Source: Pseudomonadota bacterium
GTDB taxonomy: Bacteria > Pseudomonadota > Gammaproteobacteria > Xanthomonadales > Rhodanobacteraceae
NCBI GenBank assembly: GCA_023388255.1
Contig: JAEWGO010000002.1
Span: forward strand, 124,001-188,000
Reading direction: 5' to 3'
DNA length: 64,000 bases
Below the pieces are notes generated by a model, which made no database searches, was not told the origin of the DNA, and saw only the letters and a program-made list of their open reading frames with translations. Of this stretch, positions 8,225-19,400 are shown in pieces. The position numbers were made by a program, and so were the translations under genes. Position 1 is the first letter of the stretch. Each line of letters opens with the position of its first letter.

Positions 8225-11128
8225 TTAGTGGATGTTGCGACGGAGCGACGCGAGCACCGGATCGGATGGTGCCGCCGGACGAGCCGGCGCCGCCGAACAA
8301 TCCAGCGTGACATCATCGATCATCGCGCCAGACGGATTCGCACCGTTCGCAGCCCTCGCGTAGTTGAGGCTGATGGTATGCGACTGGCCGTCCACGTATT
8401 GCGACGGAATCTGGAACGACTTGGTCGCATACGTCTGGCTGATCGTGCCCGCAGGGAAGTTCATGACCTCCGTATTGTCGATCGTCAGCTTCAACGTCGA
8501 CACCGTATCGAGCTGGTCGATCATCCAGAAGTTCAGCCAGCGATCCTGACCGCTCGGGATGACCACCGCCTGTGCCAGCGTGGCGGTGCCTGCATCGGGG
8601 GAACCGCCCATCCAGGCGAAGATGTCGCCGGAGTGCGCAACGATGGTGCCGGTGGAGTCACAGGTCGCGTCGCAGAACGACGTGCCGAACAGGCTGTCGG
8701 TATTGGTCCAGAACGCGTCCTGCTGCTCGAGACTCGGATCCTGGAACAGCTGCGTCGGCGTGCAGGTCGGCGGCGCGCCGTCGCCATCGAAGCCATCCTT
8801 GAAGATCGTGTCGTCTTCGACCGGCGGCGTACCTTCACCCTTGAGGGCCACCGTGAGATGCAGGTCGGGCGACTGGCCAGCCGCTTCATGCAGCACGACG
8901 TTGCCGAACTTGACCGCGGTCAAGGCGCCATTCGCCGTGGCCGTGAACGTGACCGCCTGCGTGGCACCCGGAGCGACCGTGAAGTTGTTCGGCGAAGCCG
9001 AGACCACGAAATCGCTGCTGGTGGACGGACCCACCTGCCACGTGGCCGGGGTTGCCAAACGGTTCTTGAACGTGCGCGTCCAGGTGCAGTTCGGTGTGCA
9101 GTTCAGGTTGCGCAGCGCCGGGATGTTGAGCGTCTTGATGTTGATCGAGCCGCCGGTCGGGTTCGCCGCGAGGAAGTTGGCAAAGGTCTCGTCCAGGGTC
9201 AGGCCGACCAGCGCGGCCTTGGTGAGATCCACACGACCGCTGCCGACGTCATCGATGTCCCATGGCGTGGTGCCGTCTTCCTTCGTGCCGGTCGCATTGG
9301 TCGCCGTCATCATCATCGCCGACTTGACCTCGGTCACCGTCCAGTCCGGATGCACGGCGCGCATCAGCGCGCCGGCGCCGGTCGTGTGCGGCGTTGCCAT
9401 CGAGGTACCGCTCATGAAGCCGTAGTTGCCGTCCTGGTCGTCGAGCGCGGCATAGATGTTGACGCCCGGGGCGGCAATGTCCGGCTTGGTTTCGTCGGCC
9501 AGCGGAGCGGGGGTCGGACCGCGGTAGCTGAAGTCGGCCAGCACGTCACCCTGCGTGGCGCCAATGCCGATCGGAGCTACATCGACAAGTGCCGCGTTGG
9601 CAGTCGCGAACGCGATCAACGCGTCGCCGCTGGCCATGTCGACGCTGTAGGCCGGCACTACCGGTGCGCCCGTCGTGTCCATGTTGATCGACCCGACGGC
9701 GTTGTTGCCAACGACGACCATCTCGGCGCCGGCATTCTTCGCATTGGTGATCTTCTCGGTGAACGAGCAGGTACCGCGACGTACGACGGCCACCGATCCG
9801 GAGAATGTGCCGGCCGGGATAGGTGTACCGGCGGTACATGCCTCAAGGTTCGCGGTGAACACCTTCATCGGATGGTCGGTGTACGTCGGCGTCGAGGAAG
9901 CCGGCGTGGTGCTGCCCGGATTCAGTGGAACCTGCGTCGTGCCAGCCGGCGGCGTACCGGGGCCGGAAACACTCAGGCTCGGCCCGATGATCTGGTCCTG
10001 CGATGCGGCGGCAACCGTCAGGACCCAAGGTCCGCGATGGTTGACCTTGCCGATGACGGTCGGGTCGGCGCTGCTGTTGTTGCCCGCAGCCGCGACAACG
10101 AGCACGTCGGCATTGACGGCATTCAGGAAATCACGATCGTTGTCGTTCCACGGCGAGGTGCCGCCGGAGATCGAGAAGTTCAGCACGTCGACGTGGTCGG
10201 CAACCGCGTTCTGGATGCCGGCGAGGATGTCCGCACCGCCGCAGGTGTTGGTCTGGCAGACCTTGTAGTGGTACAGCGTTGCGCACGGCGCGACGCCGGA
10301 CATGGTGACGCCGTTCGGCAGCGCCGGAGGCGGGTTGGCCGTGTTGTCGAGCGTGTTTCCGGCAGCGGTACTGGCGGTGTGCACGCCATGACCGTAGCCC
10401 GGGTTGGCTTCCGGATTCGTGCCCGTGCAGGTGCCGCCCGAGCTGGCGCTGCAATCGACCGCCTTCAGCTTGTGATTGGTCGGGCCGAAGCCGCAGGTGG
10501 CGTCGGTATTGTCCGAGAACGATGGATGATCGGAATTGATGCCGCCGTCGAGATCGCCGACGATGATGCCCTTGCCCTTGGTGCCGACATGGTTCGGCGT
10601 GTTGCTTCCGTCCCAGATCGTGTCCGCACCGATAAACTTCGGGCCGCGGTAGGTGACGAGCTCTTCGTAGCCCGCCGCAACCACCGACTTCACGCCCGGA
10701 AGATTCGAGATCTGCGCCGCTTCAGCGGCGGTCAGGTCCGCCGCGATGCCGTTCAGCGTGATCGAATAGCTGTGCGTGACCGCGAGGCCGCGACCCAGCA
10801 CGCCTTCGATGGCCGCCTGGTGGCTCTGGCGCTGCTGTGCGAGGTAATCCGAATAGGCGCGCGCAGCGTCCGACGTGGTGTCGAGCTTGCGCGTGCCGAC
10901 CTTTTCCGGAGACGTCGCGCGCAAGCCCGCCACGTTGCCGTCGAAATTCAGCAAGCCTTCTTCCGTGAACGTGATGATGTACTTTTCAGTGGAGGCCGCT
11001 TGCGCGGTCGTCGATCCGGCGGCGTCGATGCCGGCGGCGTGAGCGTTCATGGAATTCTGCATTCCGGCGCCGATCAGTGCGAAACCGATCGCCGAGGTCA
11101 GCGTCATGAGTCGAAGCGACTTCCCCAT
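8225..11128 (-). CDS. Secreted S8 (subtilisin-like) serine peptidase with PA insert and C-terminal beta domain
   Basis: 967 residues. A signal peptide (MGKSLRLMTLTSAIGFALIG) is followed by an I9-type propeptide (EKYIITFTEEGLLNF onward). The catalytic triad is visible: Asp in IIVGDLDGGINSDHP (about 193), His in GYGHGVHTAS (about 246) and Ser in GTSMATPHTTGAGAL (about 575). A protease-associated (PA) insert lies about 400-520 (VAVVRRGTCSFTEKI). After a linker containing DTIFKDGFDGDG comes a C-terminal domain of about 150 residues resembling a jelly-roll module (FWTNTDSLFGTSFC, ending AMIDDVTLDC). The ATG at 11128 is chosen for GGAGA upstream and the signal peptide that follows. Probably an extracellular protease for nutrient acquisition or predation; it stands alone as a transcription unit with its own terminator. 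Confidence 0.92.
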   Translation of the reverse strand: MGKSLRLMTLTSAIGFALIGAGMQNSMNAHAAGIDAAGSTTAQAASTEKYIITFTEEGLLNFDGNVAGLRATSPEKVGTRKLDTTSDAARAYSDYLAQQRQSHQAAIEGVLGRGLAVTHSYSITLNGIAADLTAAEAAQISNLPGVKSVVAAGYEELVTYRGPKFIGADTIWDGSNTPNHVGTKGKGIIVGDLDGGINSDHPSFSDNTDATCGFGPTNHKLKAVDCSASSGGTCTGTNPEANPGYGHGVHTASTAAGNTLDNTANPPPALPNGVTMSGVAPCATLYHYKVCQTNTCGGADILAGIQNAVADHVDVLNFSISGGTSPWNDNDRDFLNAVNADVLVVAAAGNNSSADPTVIGKVNHRGPWVLTVAAASQDQIIGPSLSVSGPGTPPAGTTQVPLNPGSTTPASSTPTYTDHPMKVFTANLEACTAGTPIPAGTFSGSVAVVRRGTCSFTEKITNAKNAGAEMVVVGNNAVGSINMDTTGAPVVPAYSVDMASGDALIAFATANAALVDVAPIGIGATQGDVLADFSYRGPTPAPLADETKPDIAAPGVNIYAALDDQDGNYGFMSGTSMATPHTTGAGALMRAVHPDWTVTEVKSAMMMTATNATGTKEDGTTPWDIDDVGSGRVDLTKAALVGLTLDETFANFLAANPTGGSINIKTLNIPALRNLNCTPNCTWTRTFKNRLATPATWQVGPSTSSDFVVSASPNNFTVAPGATQAVTFTATANGALTAVKFGNVVLHEAAGQSPDLHLTVALKGEGTPPVEDDTIFKDGFDGDGAPPTCTPTQLFQDPSLEQQDAFWTNTDSLFGTSFCDATCDSTGTIVAHSGDIFAWMGGSPDAGTATLAQAVVIPSGQDRWLNFWMIDQLDTVSTLKLTIDNTEVMNFPAGTISQTYATKSFQIPSQYVDGQSHTISLNYARAANGANPSGAMIDDVTLDCSAAPARPAAPSDPVLASLRRNIH

Positions 11129-11352
11129 CTTGAATCTCCGCATTCGTGAAATACGCAAAACGATCACGCAGCCACGAATCCTCCGCGGGATCCGGGGCAA
11201 CGTGTAATGAGCGAGCGAGGTGAATCAATGCTGAAGCGACCTGCTACACCGTCGTTATAGCACCGTGCGAAACGCCAACCAAGGCACATCGCCGCATGGC
11301 TTCCGCACCGTACGCATGCGACATGGATCGCAAGACTCATGGAAATGCGCCT

Positions 11353-13308
11353 TCAGACGGAGAAAAAGTTCGTGGCGTCAACCAGTTCGCGCGTGCGCTG
11401 CAGCGGTGGGAGGCTGGCAAGAAACAATTTTCCATATCCGCGCGTGGTCAGGCGCGGATCGCACAGCATCAACACGCCGCGATCGTGCACGTCGCGGATC
11501 AGTCGGCCGGCACCCTGTTTCAACGCGATCACCGCATTCGGAATTTGCCAATCGGTGAACGGATTGCCGCCGGCATCGCGCAACGCGTCCAGACGCGCAA
11601 CCAACACCGGATCATCTGGCGCGGCGAACGGCAGCTTGTCGATGACGACGACGCTGAGCGCGTCACCGGCGACGTCGACCCCCTCCCAGAAGCTCGCTGC
11701 ACCAAGCAACACGCCATTGCCGGATGCGCGGAAGGCCTCGAGCAGGCGATTGCGCGGTGCCGTGCCCTGCACGAACAACGGGAATGCGACACGCGACGGC
11801 AGCAGCTCGGCTGCTCGGCGCAACGCGCGGTGCGAGGTGAACAGCAGGAACGCGCGTCCTCGCGAAGCTTCGAGCACGGGAACCGCAGCGTCGACGACGC
11901 GCTCGACATAGTCAGCCGCGGACGGATCGGGCAGGTTTTTCGGCAGGTAAGCGAGCGCCTGATGCGCGTAGTCGAACGGACTGTCGAGCAGCAAGGTATG
12001 CGGATCATCCAGACCGAGCTGGCGCGCGAAATGATCGAAGCGCCCACCGACCGACAGGGTAGCCGAGGTGAAGATCCATGCCGCCTGGCTTTGCGCGCGC
12101 AATTCGCGCAGTGGCTGCGAAAGATCGAGCGGCGTTGCGTGGAACGAAAATCCGTGCGGCGTGAGTTCATACCAGTGCACCGCGTCGCGCGCGCTGCTGT
12201 CGGTCAGATGCGTCAGGCGCGCGAGCTGCTGCGTGGCACGCTCGCTCACGCTGGCGAGGCCACGGCTGCGCTCGGCGTGCTGGTCGAGCGTTTCCGCGAA
12301 TGCGGTCAATGCCTCGCGCAACGCGGCGAGTTCCGTTTCGACCTCCGCATCGCGCTCGATCTGCACGAACGCGCCTTTGCCAGGGAAACGATCGAGCGCC
12401 AGGCGCAGTCGCTTCACCGCCGCGTTCAATGGCTCGATCACCGGCTGCAATACCGCCAGCGCACCGCTCACGTTCGCGCATTCGGCGAACGCATCGCCGG
12501 CCAGTTCGCCCAATTGGCGCGCCGACAAGGTGACCGAGAAGAACTGGCCGGCCAGTTCGGGAATCTGGTGCGCCTCGTCGAGGATGAATGCGTGTGCACC
12601 GGGCAGGATCTCGCCGAAACCTTCCTGCTTGATCGCCAGATCCGCAAACAGCAGGTGATGGTTGACGACGACGAGGTCCGCTTCCTGCGCGGCGCGGCGC
12701 GCCTTGACCACGAAACACTCGCCGAACATCGGACATTCGGCACCGAGGCAGTTCTCGGTGGTCGAGGTCACGCGCGGCCACAGCGGCGAATCTTCCGTTA
12801 TCTCGGCCAGTTCGGCGCGATCCCCGCTGCGCGTGCGCGAGGCCCACACGCGGATCGCCTGCAGTTGCGAAACCTGCTCGCGGCTGGCGAAGCGACCTTC
12901 CAGCTGCGCCTGTTCGAGCCGGTGCAGGCACAGGTAGTTCGCACGCCCTTTCAGCAGCGCCGCGGACAGGCGCGCGCCGAGCACGCTGCGCACCTGCGGC
13001 AGGTCGCGATGGAACAACTGGTCCTGCAGCGTCTTGGTGCCGGTCGAAACGATCACGCGCTTACCGGAAGTCAGCGCCGGCACCAGATAGGCGAAGGTCT
13101 TGCCGGTGCCGGTGCCCGCCTCGGCGACGAGCATCTGCCGATCCGCGATCGCTTCCTCGACCGCTGCGGCCATCGTCTGCTGCGAGGCACGCGCAGCGTA
13201 ACCCGGCACTTCGCGCGCGAACGGGCCGTCGGGGCCGAGCAGGTCGGCGGCAGAAGAGCCTGAATTGGCGATGGCGGATTCGGAATGGGGCAAAGCGTGC
13301 GAACTCAT
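11353..13308 (-). CDS. yoaA: ATP-dependent DNA helicase, DinG/XPD family (YoaA-like)
   Basis: 651 residues. Walker A is AEAGTGTGKTFAYL (about 63-70) and the DEAH box is ILDEAHQIPE. Four Cys expected to hold an Fe-S cluster are visible (NYLCLHRL, then ENCLGAECPMFGEC), as in XPD, DinG and YoaA. The C-terminal motif LLGAASFWEGVDVAGD is motif V/VI of this family. Length and the start PFAREVPGYAARASQQ fit YoaA better than the longer DinG. It unwinds DNA 5'-to-3' and takes part in replication repair. The ATG at 13308 is used; it lies 30 bases after the TPR lipoprotein gene, so the two may be co-transcribed. Its first codons overlap a dispersed ATTCCGAATC-type repeat. Confidence 0.93.
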   Translation of the reverse strand: MSSHALPHSESAIANSGSSAADLLGPDGPFAREVPGYAARASQQTMAAAVEEAIADRQMLVAEAGTGTGKTFAYLVPALTSGKRVIVSTGTKTLQDQLFHRDLPQVRSVLGARLSAALLKGRANYLCLHRLEQAQLEGRFASREQVSQLQAIRVWASRTRSGDRAELAEITEDSPLWPRVTSTTENCLGAECPMFGECFVVKARRAAQEADLVVVNHHLLFADLAIKQEGFGEILPGAHAFILDEAHQIPELAGQFFSVTLSARQLGELAGDAFAECANVSGALAVLQPVIEPLNAAVKRLRLALDRFPGKGAFVQIERDAEVETELAALREALTAFAETLDQHAERSRGLASVSERATQQLARLTHLTDSSARDAVHWYELTPHGFSFHATPLDLSQPLRELRAQSQAAWIFTSATLSVGGRFDHFARQLGLDDPHTLLLDSPFDYAHQALAYLPKNLPDPSAADYVERVVDAAVPVLEASRGRAFLLFTSHRALRRAAELLPSRVAFPLFVQGTAPRNRLLEAFRASGNGVLLGAASFWEGVDVAGDALSVVVIDKLPFAAPDDPVLVARLDALRDAGGNPFTDWQIPNAVIALKQGAGRLIRDVHDRGVLMLCDPRLTTRGYGKLFLASLPPLQRTRELVDATNFFSV

Positions 13309-13333
13309 GCGCTCACGAATCCCGAATCCCGCA
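13262..13333. repeat. ATTCCCGAATC-type intergenic repeat overlapping the helicase start
   Basis: Copies of a GAATTGG/GGATTCGGAATGGGG word at 13262-13290 and of CGAATCCCGAATCCCGC at about 13316-13332 flank the helicase start codon. The first copy is read as codons of the helicase N-terminus (PHSESAIANSG). Related words occur at 21745-21764 and 21893-21916. This kind of degenerate short repeat is common in xanthomonad intergenic DNA. Confidence 0.6.
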
Positions 13334-13337
13334 CCAC

Positions 13338-13862
13338 TCACATCCGAACGCGCGGCGCGACGCGGCATTCCTTCAGGCGCTGTTTCGCCTGCGCGACGGT
13401 GGCCGCATCGTTCATCGCAGCGCGCGCCTCGACCACGGTCTGCCAATTGCGTGCGCACAGGCTGCCCACTTTCGGGCCGAGGGTGAAGCTCTTGATTGCC
13501 AGCTGCTCGCCGGGCAACCAGTTGCCGCGCGCGATTTCGAGTTCGGCGATGTATTGCAGGATGTCGGGCGCATCGGGCGCGAGCTTCAGCGCGTGATTGC
13601 CGGCGTCGATCGCCTTCGCATAGTCCTTCGCGGCCTCGGCGTCATGCGCCTGCTTGAGAAAGCCGTCGATTGCCGGATCGCGCAGCGGCTGCACCTGTAC
13701 GGCGGAATCGAGGCCCTCGCCGGCGCTGCGGATTTCGCGCACCGCAACGGCGGGGTCGATCGCCACGGCCGGCTTGATCGCCGCCGAGGGGGCGCTCGGT
13801 TGCGAACAGGCGCCGAGGGCGAGTGTGGCGGCAATGGACAATGGAAGCAGGAATGACTTCAT
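13338..13862 (-). CDS. TPR-like lipoprotein of unknown function
   Basis: 174 residues. It begins MKSFLLPLSIAATLALGAC, a lipoprotein signal with lipobox LGAC (Cys19). The mature protein has a Pro/Ala-rich linker and then helical TPR-like repeats (AHDAEAAKDYAKAIDAGNHA, LKLAPDAPDILQYIAELEIA). It may be an envelope-anchored scaffold; the partner is not known. The ATG at 13862 is chosen because the lipobox lies at the right distance. It lies 30 bases upstream of the YoaA-like helicase on the same strand and 114 bases downstream of the PBP1b stop region. Confidence 0.82.
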   Translation of the reverse strand: MKSFLLPLSIAATLALGACSQPSAPSAAIKPAVAIDPAVAVREIRSAGEGLDSAVQVQPLRDPAIDGFLKQAHDAEAAKDYAKAIDAGNHALKLAPDAPDILQYIAELEIARGNWLPGEQLAIKSFTLGPKVGSLCARNWQTVVEARAAMNDAATVAQAKQRLKECRVAPRVRM

Positions 13863-13976
13863 GGCATATGCAAGGGACTGAAGGGATGGATCGGACATGT
13901 CGGATCGCAACGAGCACCGCGACGACGACATGCTCATGCAACGCAGGGGAGCCAGCGGGATTCTCGCATGTTCGCC

Positions 13977-16268
13977 TCACCCCTCGCCGCCGCCGAAGAA
14001 CTGGCGCAACTGGTCGAGCGGGCAATGCTCCTCCTCGGTCGGCGCATAGCCGGTCGCGAACGGCAGCTGGCGCGCGCCGGCACACGCCGCATCGCTGCGC
14101 TTGCCGGAGGTTGGATTGACCCACGCGCGCTCGATGCCGTCCTGCGGCACGTCCAGCGGCGTGCCGGGCAAGCGCTTCATCAACTCGATCCAGACGCGCA
14201 GGCCGCCGGTCGAGCCGAACAGGCCGGTCGGCTTGTTGTCGTCGCGGCCGACCCAGGCGACCGCCAGATGGCTGCCGGTGAAGCCTGCGAACCAGGCGTC
14301 GCGCTGCGTGTCGCTGGTGCCCGTCTTGCCGGCCGCGTGCAGGCTGCCGAGGCCGCTGTCGGTGATCGCATGCGCGGTGCCGCCGATCGCGACTTCCTGC
14401 ATCGCCAGCGTGACCAGCCGCGTCGCGGTCGTGTAGTCGCCGCCGCCCGGCTTTACCGCATAACGCGACAACGGCCGCCCCTTTGCATCGAGCACGCCGC
14501 GCAACGCGCGCAGCGGGATCGCGTGCCCATCAGCCGCGAGATATTGATATAGCCGCGCGACATCGAACGGACTGAGGTCGATCGCGCCGAGCAGCATCGA
14601 CGGGTTCGGATTTATCGTGCGGCCGAGCCCGAACGATTCGATGAAGCCACGCACGCGATCGACACCGATGCGCTGGCCGAGATTGATCGTCGCCAGATTC
14701 CAGCTTCGCACCAGCGCGTCGATCAGCAACACCTGGCCGTGCGTCTGGCGGTCGTCGTTTTCCGGACGCCAACGCGAACCGTCGCGTTGCGGCAGGTCGA
14801 TCGGGCTGTCGTCGAGCAAGGTCGCCAGCGAATAGCGTTGCGGCTGCGCCAGCGCGACGAGATTCACGAACGGCTTCACCAGCGAACCGATCGGACGCAC
14901 CGCATCGAGCGCGCGATTGAATCCGGGGGCATCGACATCGCGGCTGCCGATCATCGCTTGCACTTCGCCGTCGCGCGCGCCGGTCACCACCAGCGCCGCC
15001 TCGGCAGCATCGCCGCGCTTGCCGAGACTGCCCAGCGCCTTGCCGATCGCATCCTCGCCGAGCGCCTGCACCGACGGCGCCAGGGTGGTGTGGATCGACA
15101 GCCCGGCGCTGTTGAGCTCGGTGTCCGGATAGTCCTGTTTCAGTTGCCGTCGAACGAGATCGAGGAAGGCCGGAAAGCGGTCGCGCGGCAGGGTCGCATT
15201 CGCAGCGGTGCCGATCGGCTGCTTGCTCGCGCTGGCGAACGTGGCCGCGTCGATCAACCCGGTATCGCGGAACGCGCCGAGCACGACATTGCGCCGCGTC
15301 AACGCGCGCTCCGGATTGCGGCGCGGATCGAACAGGCTCGGGCCCTGCACCATGCCGACCAGCAACGCGATGTCGGCGGGTCCGAGCCCGCGCAGGTCGC
15401 GTCCGAAATAGAACTCGGCTGCGGCGGCAAAACCGTGCACGGCCTGGCCGCCCTGTTGGCCGAGGAACACCTCGTTGACATAGCCCTCGAGGATGCGCTG
15501 CTTGTCGTAGCGCGCCTCGATCAGCAGCGACAGCAGCGCTTCATTGAGCTTGCGCGTGAAGGTCTGGCCGCGATCGAGGAACAGGTTCTTGACCAGCTGC
15601 TGGGTCAAGGTCGAACCGCCCTGCACGACGCGCCCGGCGAGCAGGTTCGCCCACGCCGCGCGCGCGATCGCAACCGTATCGATGCCGTGGTGATGCTTGA
15701 AATCGCGGTCCTCGACTGCCTGCAGGCCACTCAGCAGCAGCGGCGGCACCTCGCCGAGCGTGACGTAGCGGCGGTCCTCCTGCAGCGCGCCATAGAGGGT
15801 CGCGATACGCGCAGGTTCAAGCCGGACATTGGCCAGCGCAGCACCGGAATCCGCATCGGTCAACTGGCCGACGCGACCGTTCGCGATGACAAACGTGATG
15901 CGCTTCTCCCGCTCGCGCCCGTCGAGGTAGATGAAGCCGCGCCGCGCGACCGTGAAACGCGCGCCGTCGCGATGGAACGTGCCTGGCGAGCGCGCTTGCG
16001 GCTCGTCGACGTAACGCGCCGCGGCCAGCTCGATCAGCAGCACGTCGGCCGTCATCGGCAATCCGGGCGCGAGCTGCAGCGGGCGCGCGTAGACGCGGCT
16101 CGGGATCTGCCACGAGAGATCATCGAAGCGGCTGCGCACCTCGCGATCGAGATGCACCGTGTATGGCACGAGGAAACCGATCGCACAGCCGAGGCCGAGC
16201 CAGAACGGAATCCGCAACACGCGCCATGCCACGCGCACGACACTCGACGAACGGGAAAGGAAGGACAA
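13977..16268 (-). CDS. mrcB: Penicillin-binding protein 1B (bifunctional transglycosylase/transpeptidase)
   Basis: About 763 residues. One membrane helix near the N-terminus (IPFWLGLGCAIGFLVPY) is followed by a UB2H-like domain (SRVYARPLQLAPGLPMTADV), the GT51 transglycosylase domain (QAVEDRDFKHHHGIDTVAI, catalytic Glu about 183; GGSTLTQQLVKNLFL) and the transpeptidase domain with SxxK in RPIGSLVKPF (Ser about 457), SWN and KTGTS (about 648). It polymerises and cross-links peptidoglycan. The start is uncertain: no ATG fits, so I give the TTG at 16268 preceded by GGAAT; a GTG at 16238 is the alternative. It is divergent from the large glycosyltransferase gene. Confidence 0.93.
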   Translation of the reverse strand: MSFLSRSSSVVRVAWRVLRIPFWLGLGCAIGFLVPYTVHLDREVRSRFDDLSWQIPSRVYARPLQLAPGLPMTADVLLIELAAARYVDEPQARSPGTFHRDGARFTVARRGFIYLDGREREKRITFVIANGRVGQLTDADSGAALANVRLEPARIATLYGALQEDRRYVTLGEVPPLLLSGLQAVEDRDFKHHHGIDTVAIARAAWANLLAGRVVQGGSTLTQQLVKNLFLDRGQTFTRKLNEALLSLLIEARYDKQRILEGYVNEVFLGQQGGQAVHGFAAAAEFYFGRDLRGLGPADIALLVGMVQGPSLFDPRRNPERALTRRNVVLGAFRDTGLIDAATFASASKQPIGTAANATLPRDRFPAFLDLVRRQLKQDYPDTELNSAGLSIHTTLAPSVQALGEDAIGKALGSLGKRGDAAEAALVVTGARDGEVQAMIGSRDVDAPGFNRALDAVRPIGSLVKPFVNLVALAQPQRYSLATLLDDSPIDLPQRDGSRWRPENDDRQTHGQVLLIDALVRSWNLATINLGQRIGVDRVRGFIESFGLGRTINPNPSMLLGAIDLSPFDVARLYQYLAADGHAIPLRALRGVLDAKGRPLSRYAVKPGGGDYTTATRLVTLAMQEVAIGGTAHAITDSGLGSLHAAGKTGTSDTQRDAWFAGFTGSHLAVAWVGRDDNKPTGLFGSTGGLRVWIELMKRLPGTPLDVPQDGIERAWVNPTSGKRSDAACAGARQLPFATGYAPTEEEHCPLDQLRQFFGGGEG

Positions 16269-16408
16269 GCGCGGATTCCGGTATAGGCCAATCGAAGCGG
16301 CCACGACAGGCCGCGCGCAGTGTAGCCGCGCGATGTCGCGCGTGGCGAGACGCGCGACGCGGACGGATCGGCGATAATCGCGCTTGTTTGCCAGCCTCCG
16401 GAGTCTTG

Positions 16409-19400
16409 ATGCACGCCATCCCGTTCGCCGCCCCGCCGTCCGACGGCAACGGGAACGACGTGCCCGCCGCATCCGCGCTGCCGTTGCGCGCGTGCATCTA
16501 TTCGGCGGAAACGCCCAGCGCGACGATCCTCGATGCCGTGCGCGCACGCTTGCCCCCCAACGCGCGAATCGCGCTGCTCGGCGAATGTGCGGCGGCAACC
16601 GCGTGGCCCGATGCCGAACGGGTACCGGGAATTGAACAAGGCTGGCATCCGACCGAGATTGCGATAGCTGCCGCGCTGCGTTTTCCTGGCGAACACCTGA
16701 TCTTGGTTCGCGCCGACCTCGATCTGCCCGAACGGGCGTGCGAACGCCTGCTGCGAGCCCTCGACGAAACCGACATCCTTGGCGCCATCTCCCTCGATAG
16801 CGCATGGCGGCGTCCGCTGCCACGCGATGCGGGCAGCGAGGTCGATGCCACGCGGATCGACGCGCTCTGCTACGCGTATTCCGAACGCGCCATCACCGAC
16901 GATGCCGGCTTCTTCGACGGCGCCCCGGCCTGGTTCTCGGCGTGGCATGGCGCACGTCTGGCCGAGCTCGGCGCGGACCGGTTGCGCGAGCGCGACGCCG
17001 TCGAAGCGGCGGGACAGCGCATCGTGACGCTCGATCATCTTTACGTCGAAACCGGGACCGCGCTGAAAGCACCGCGCCCACCGCAACGCGATCCACGCGA
17101 TCCCGCACCGCCCTCCGCTCTCGATCCGCTGCGCGCACGCATCGCTGCTGCGGTGCGCGCCGATTTCACGCCGACGCTCCCCGGTCTCGACAGCAAACCG
17201 GTACTGCTGCACGTGGTGCACGGCTGGGGCGGCGGCGCCGAGCGCTGGGTGCGCGACTTCGCCGCAGCGGATACACAGGCGCATCACCTCGTGCTGATCG
17301 CGCGCGGCAGTTTCACGCGGCGGCGCCACGGCGAATGGCTCGAACTGCACGACGGTTCGCTGACCGGGCCAGCGCTGCGGCGCTGGCCAATGCCGCGGCC
17401 GATCGCCGACACCGCGCTCGGCGACGCCACCTATCGCGACCTGCTCGCGACGATCGTGCGCGAACGCTGCATCGATGCGGTCGTGGTGTCCTCGCTGATC
17501 GGCCACAGCCTCGACGCGCTGCGCACGAACCTGCCGACGTTCTGCATCGTGCACGATCACTATCCGTTGTGGCCGGTACTGCATCGCGACTTCGGCGATA
17601 CGGCGCTCGCGTTCGACGATGCGCAACGCGCGGCCGATCTCGCCGCGACCGGCGATGACCGCGAGTTCGCGAACCGCGAGCCGCGGCACTGGAAACGCCT
17701 GCGCGACGAAACCGTCGCCGCGATGCGCGCGGCCAACGCGACCTTGATCGCACCGAGCCGCTCGGCCCTCGCCAATCACTTGCGACTCGCGCCGGAATTG
17801 CGCGAATCGCCGGCCGAGGTCATCGCGCACGGTCTCGCACCGTGGCCGGCGAGCGCATCGCGCGTATCCGCAACACCGCCACGCAAACGCCTGCGCCTCG
17901 CGCTGCCCGGCCGTATCCGCAAAGGCAAAGGTGCCGAACTGCTCGCGGCCGCGCTGCCAGGCCTGCGCGAACACGCCGAGCTGTTCCTGCTCGGCGCCGG
18001 CAGCGACGCGCATGCGTTGTTCGGCGAATCCGGTGTGCACATCGTGCTCGACTACCGCCGCGACGAATTGCCGGCAATGCTCGCGCAGATCCAACCGGAT
18101 GCCGCCCTGCTGTTGCCGACCGTCGCCGAAACCTTCAGCTACACCTTGTCGGAGCTGCGCAGCCTCGATGTGCCGGTGGTCGCGACGCGCATCGGCGCGT
18201 TGGCCGAACGCATCGAGGATGGCGTCGACGGCTTCCTCGTCGACGCGAACGCCGACGCGGTCGTATCACGCATCATGGCGCTGGCAGCCGATCGCAGCGC
18301 GCTGGAGCGCGTGCATGCAACGCTCGCCACGCTCGATGCAACCACGCCGCAGCAAATGGCGCGCGACTATCACGCACTGCTGCGCCTCGGCGAGCGCGCA
18401 CCGCTGCGCTATCCGCTGGCTACGACCGACGGCACCGTGCTGCAAGCGGCCGTCGTGGCGGACGCGCTGCGTTCGGCGCACGCACGCGAACGCGAACTGC
18501 ACTTCGCCCTTGGCACGGCCCGCGCGGAGAGCGATCGCCGCGGCGACTGGGGCCACGCGCTCGATCGGGAACTCTCCGTTCTTCACGGCGAATTCGATGA
18601 ACGTACGCGCTGGGCGCTTGCACTGAATGACGAACTGCAAGACATCAAGCCGCGCCATGAGCAGATGCTCGCAAGCACGTCATGGCGCATCACCGCGCCG
18701 TTGCGGACGGCGAATGCGCGCATGCGAGGCGTGCGCGCCAGCCTCGCCTATCGCACGCTGAAACTGCGTGCCGTTGCCGGTCGGCTGCGTGGCAGCCTCG
18801 CACAGCGCGGCGTCGCCGGGACGCTCGCGCGCATCGCACAGGAACTGCGTGGCGGCGGTCCGGCCAAAGCGCGCGCGACCTATGCAGCGCCGAGCGAGGC
18901 GTTCGCTCCGTTCGCGGTGCCGTGCAGCGACACTCCGCACGTATCGATCGTGATTCCGGTCTACAACAAGTTCGCCTACACGGCGGCTTGCCTGCGCTCG
19001 CTGGCCGAGCATGCTGGCGCGATTCCATTCGAGGTGATCGTCGTCGACGACGGGTCCAGCGACGCGACGCCGCAACGGCTCGGCGAGGTCGCCGGCATCC
19101 GCCCACTGCGCAATGCGCAAAACCTTGGCTTCATCGGCTCGTGCAATGCCGGAGCGGCAGCCGCGCGCGGCGAGTACGTGCTGTTCCTCAACAACGACAC
19201 CGTGGTCACCGCGGGCTGGCTCGATGCGCTCGTGCGCTGCATCGAGGAAGCGCCACAGGCGGGCCTGGTCGGCGCCAAACTGGTCTATCCGGACGGCCGT
19301 CTGCAGGAAGCCGGCGGCATCGTGTTCAACGACGGCTCCGGCTGGAACGTCGGCCGTTTCGAGGATCCCGACGACGCGCGCTACAACTTCCGTCGCGAGG

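Noticed and set aside
8228..11149. 973-codon open frame antisense to the subtilase
   Set aside because: The subtilase has a full catalytic triad, signal peptide and terminator; the opposite frame is Arg-rich and motif-free.
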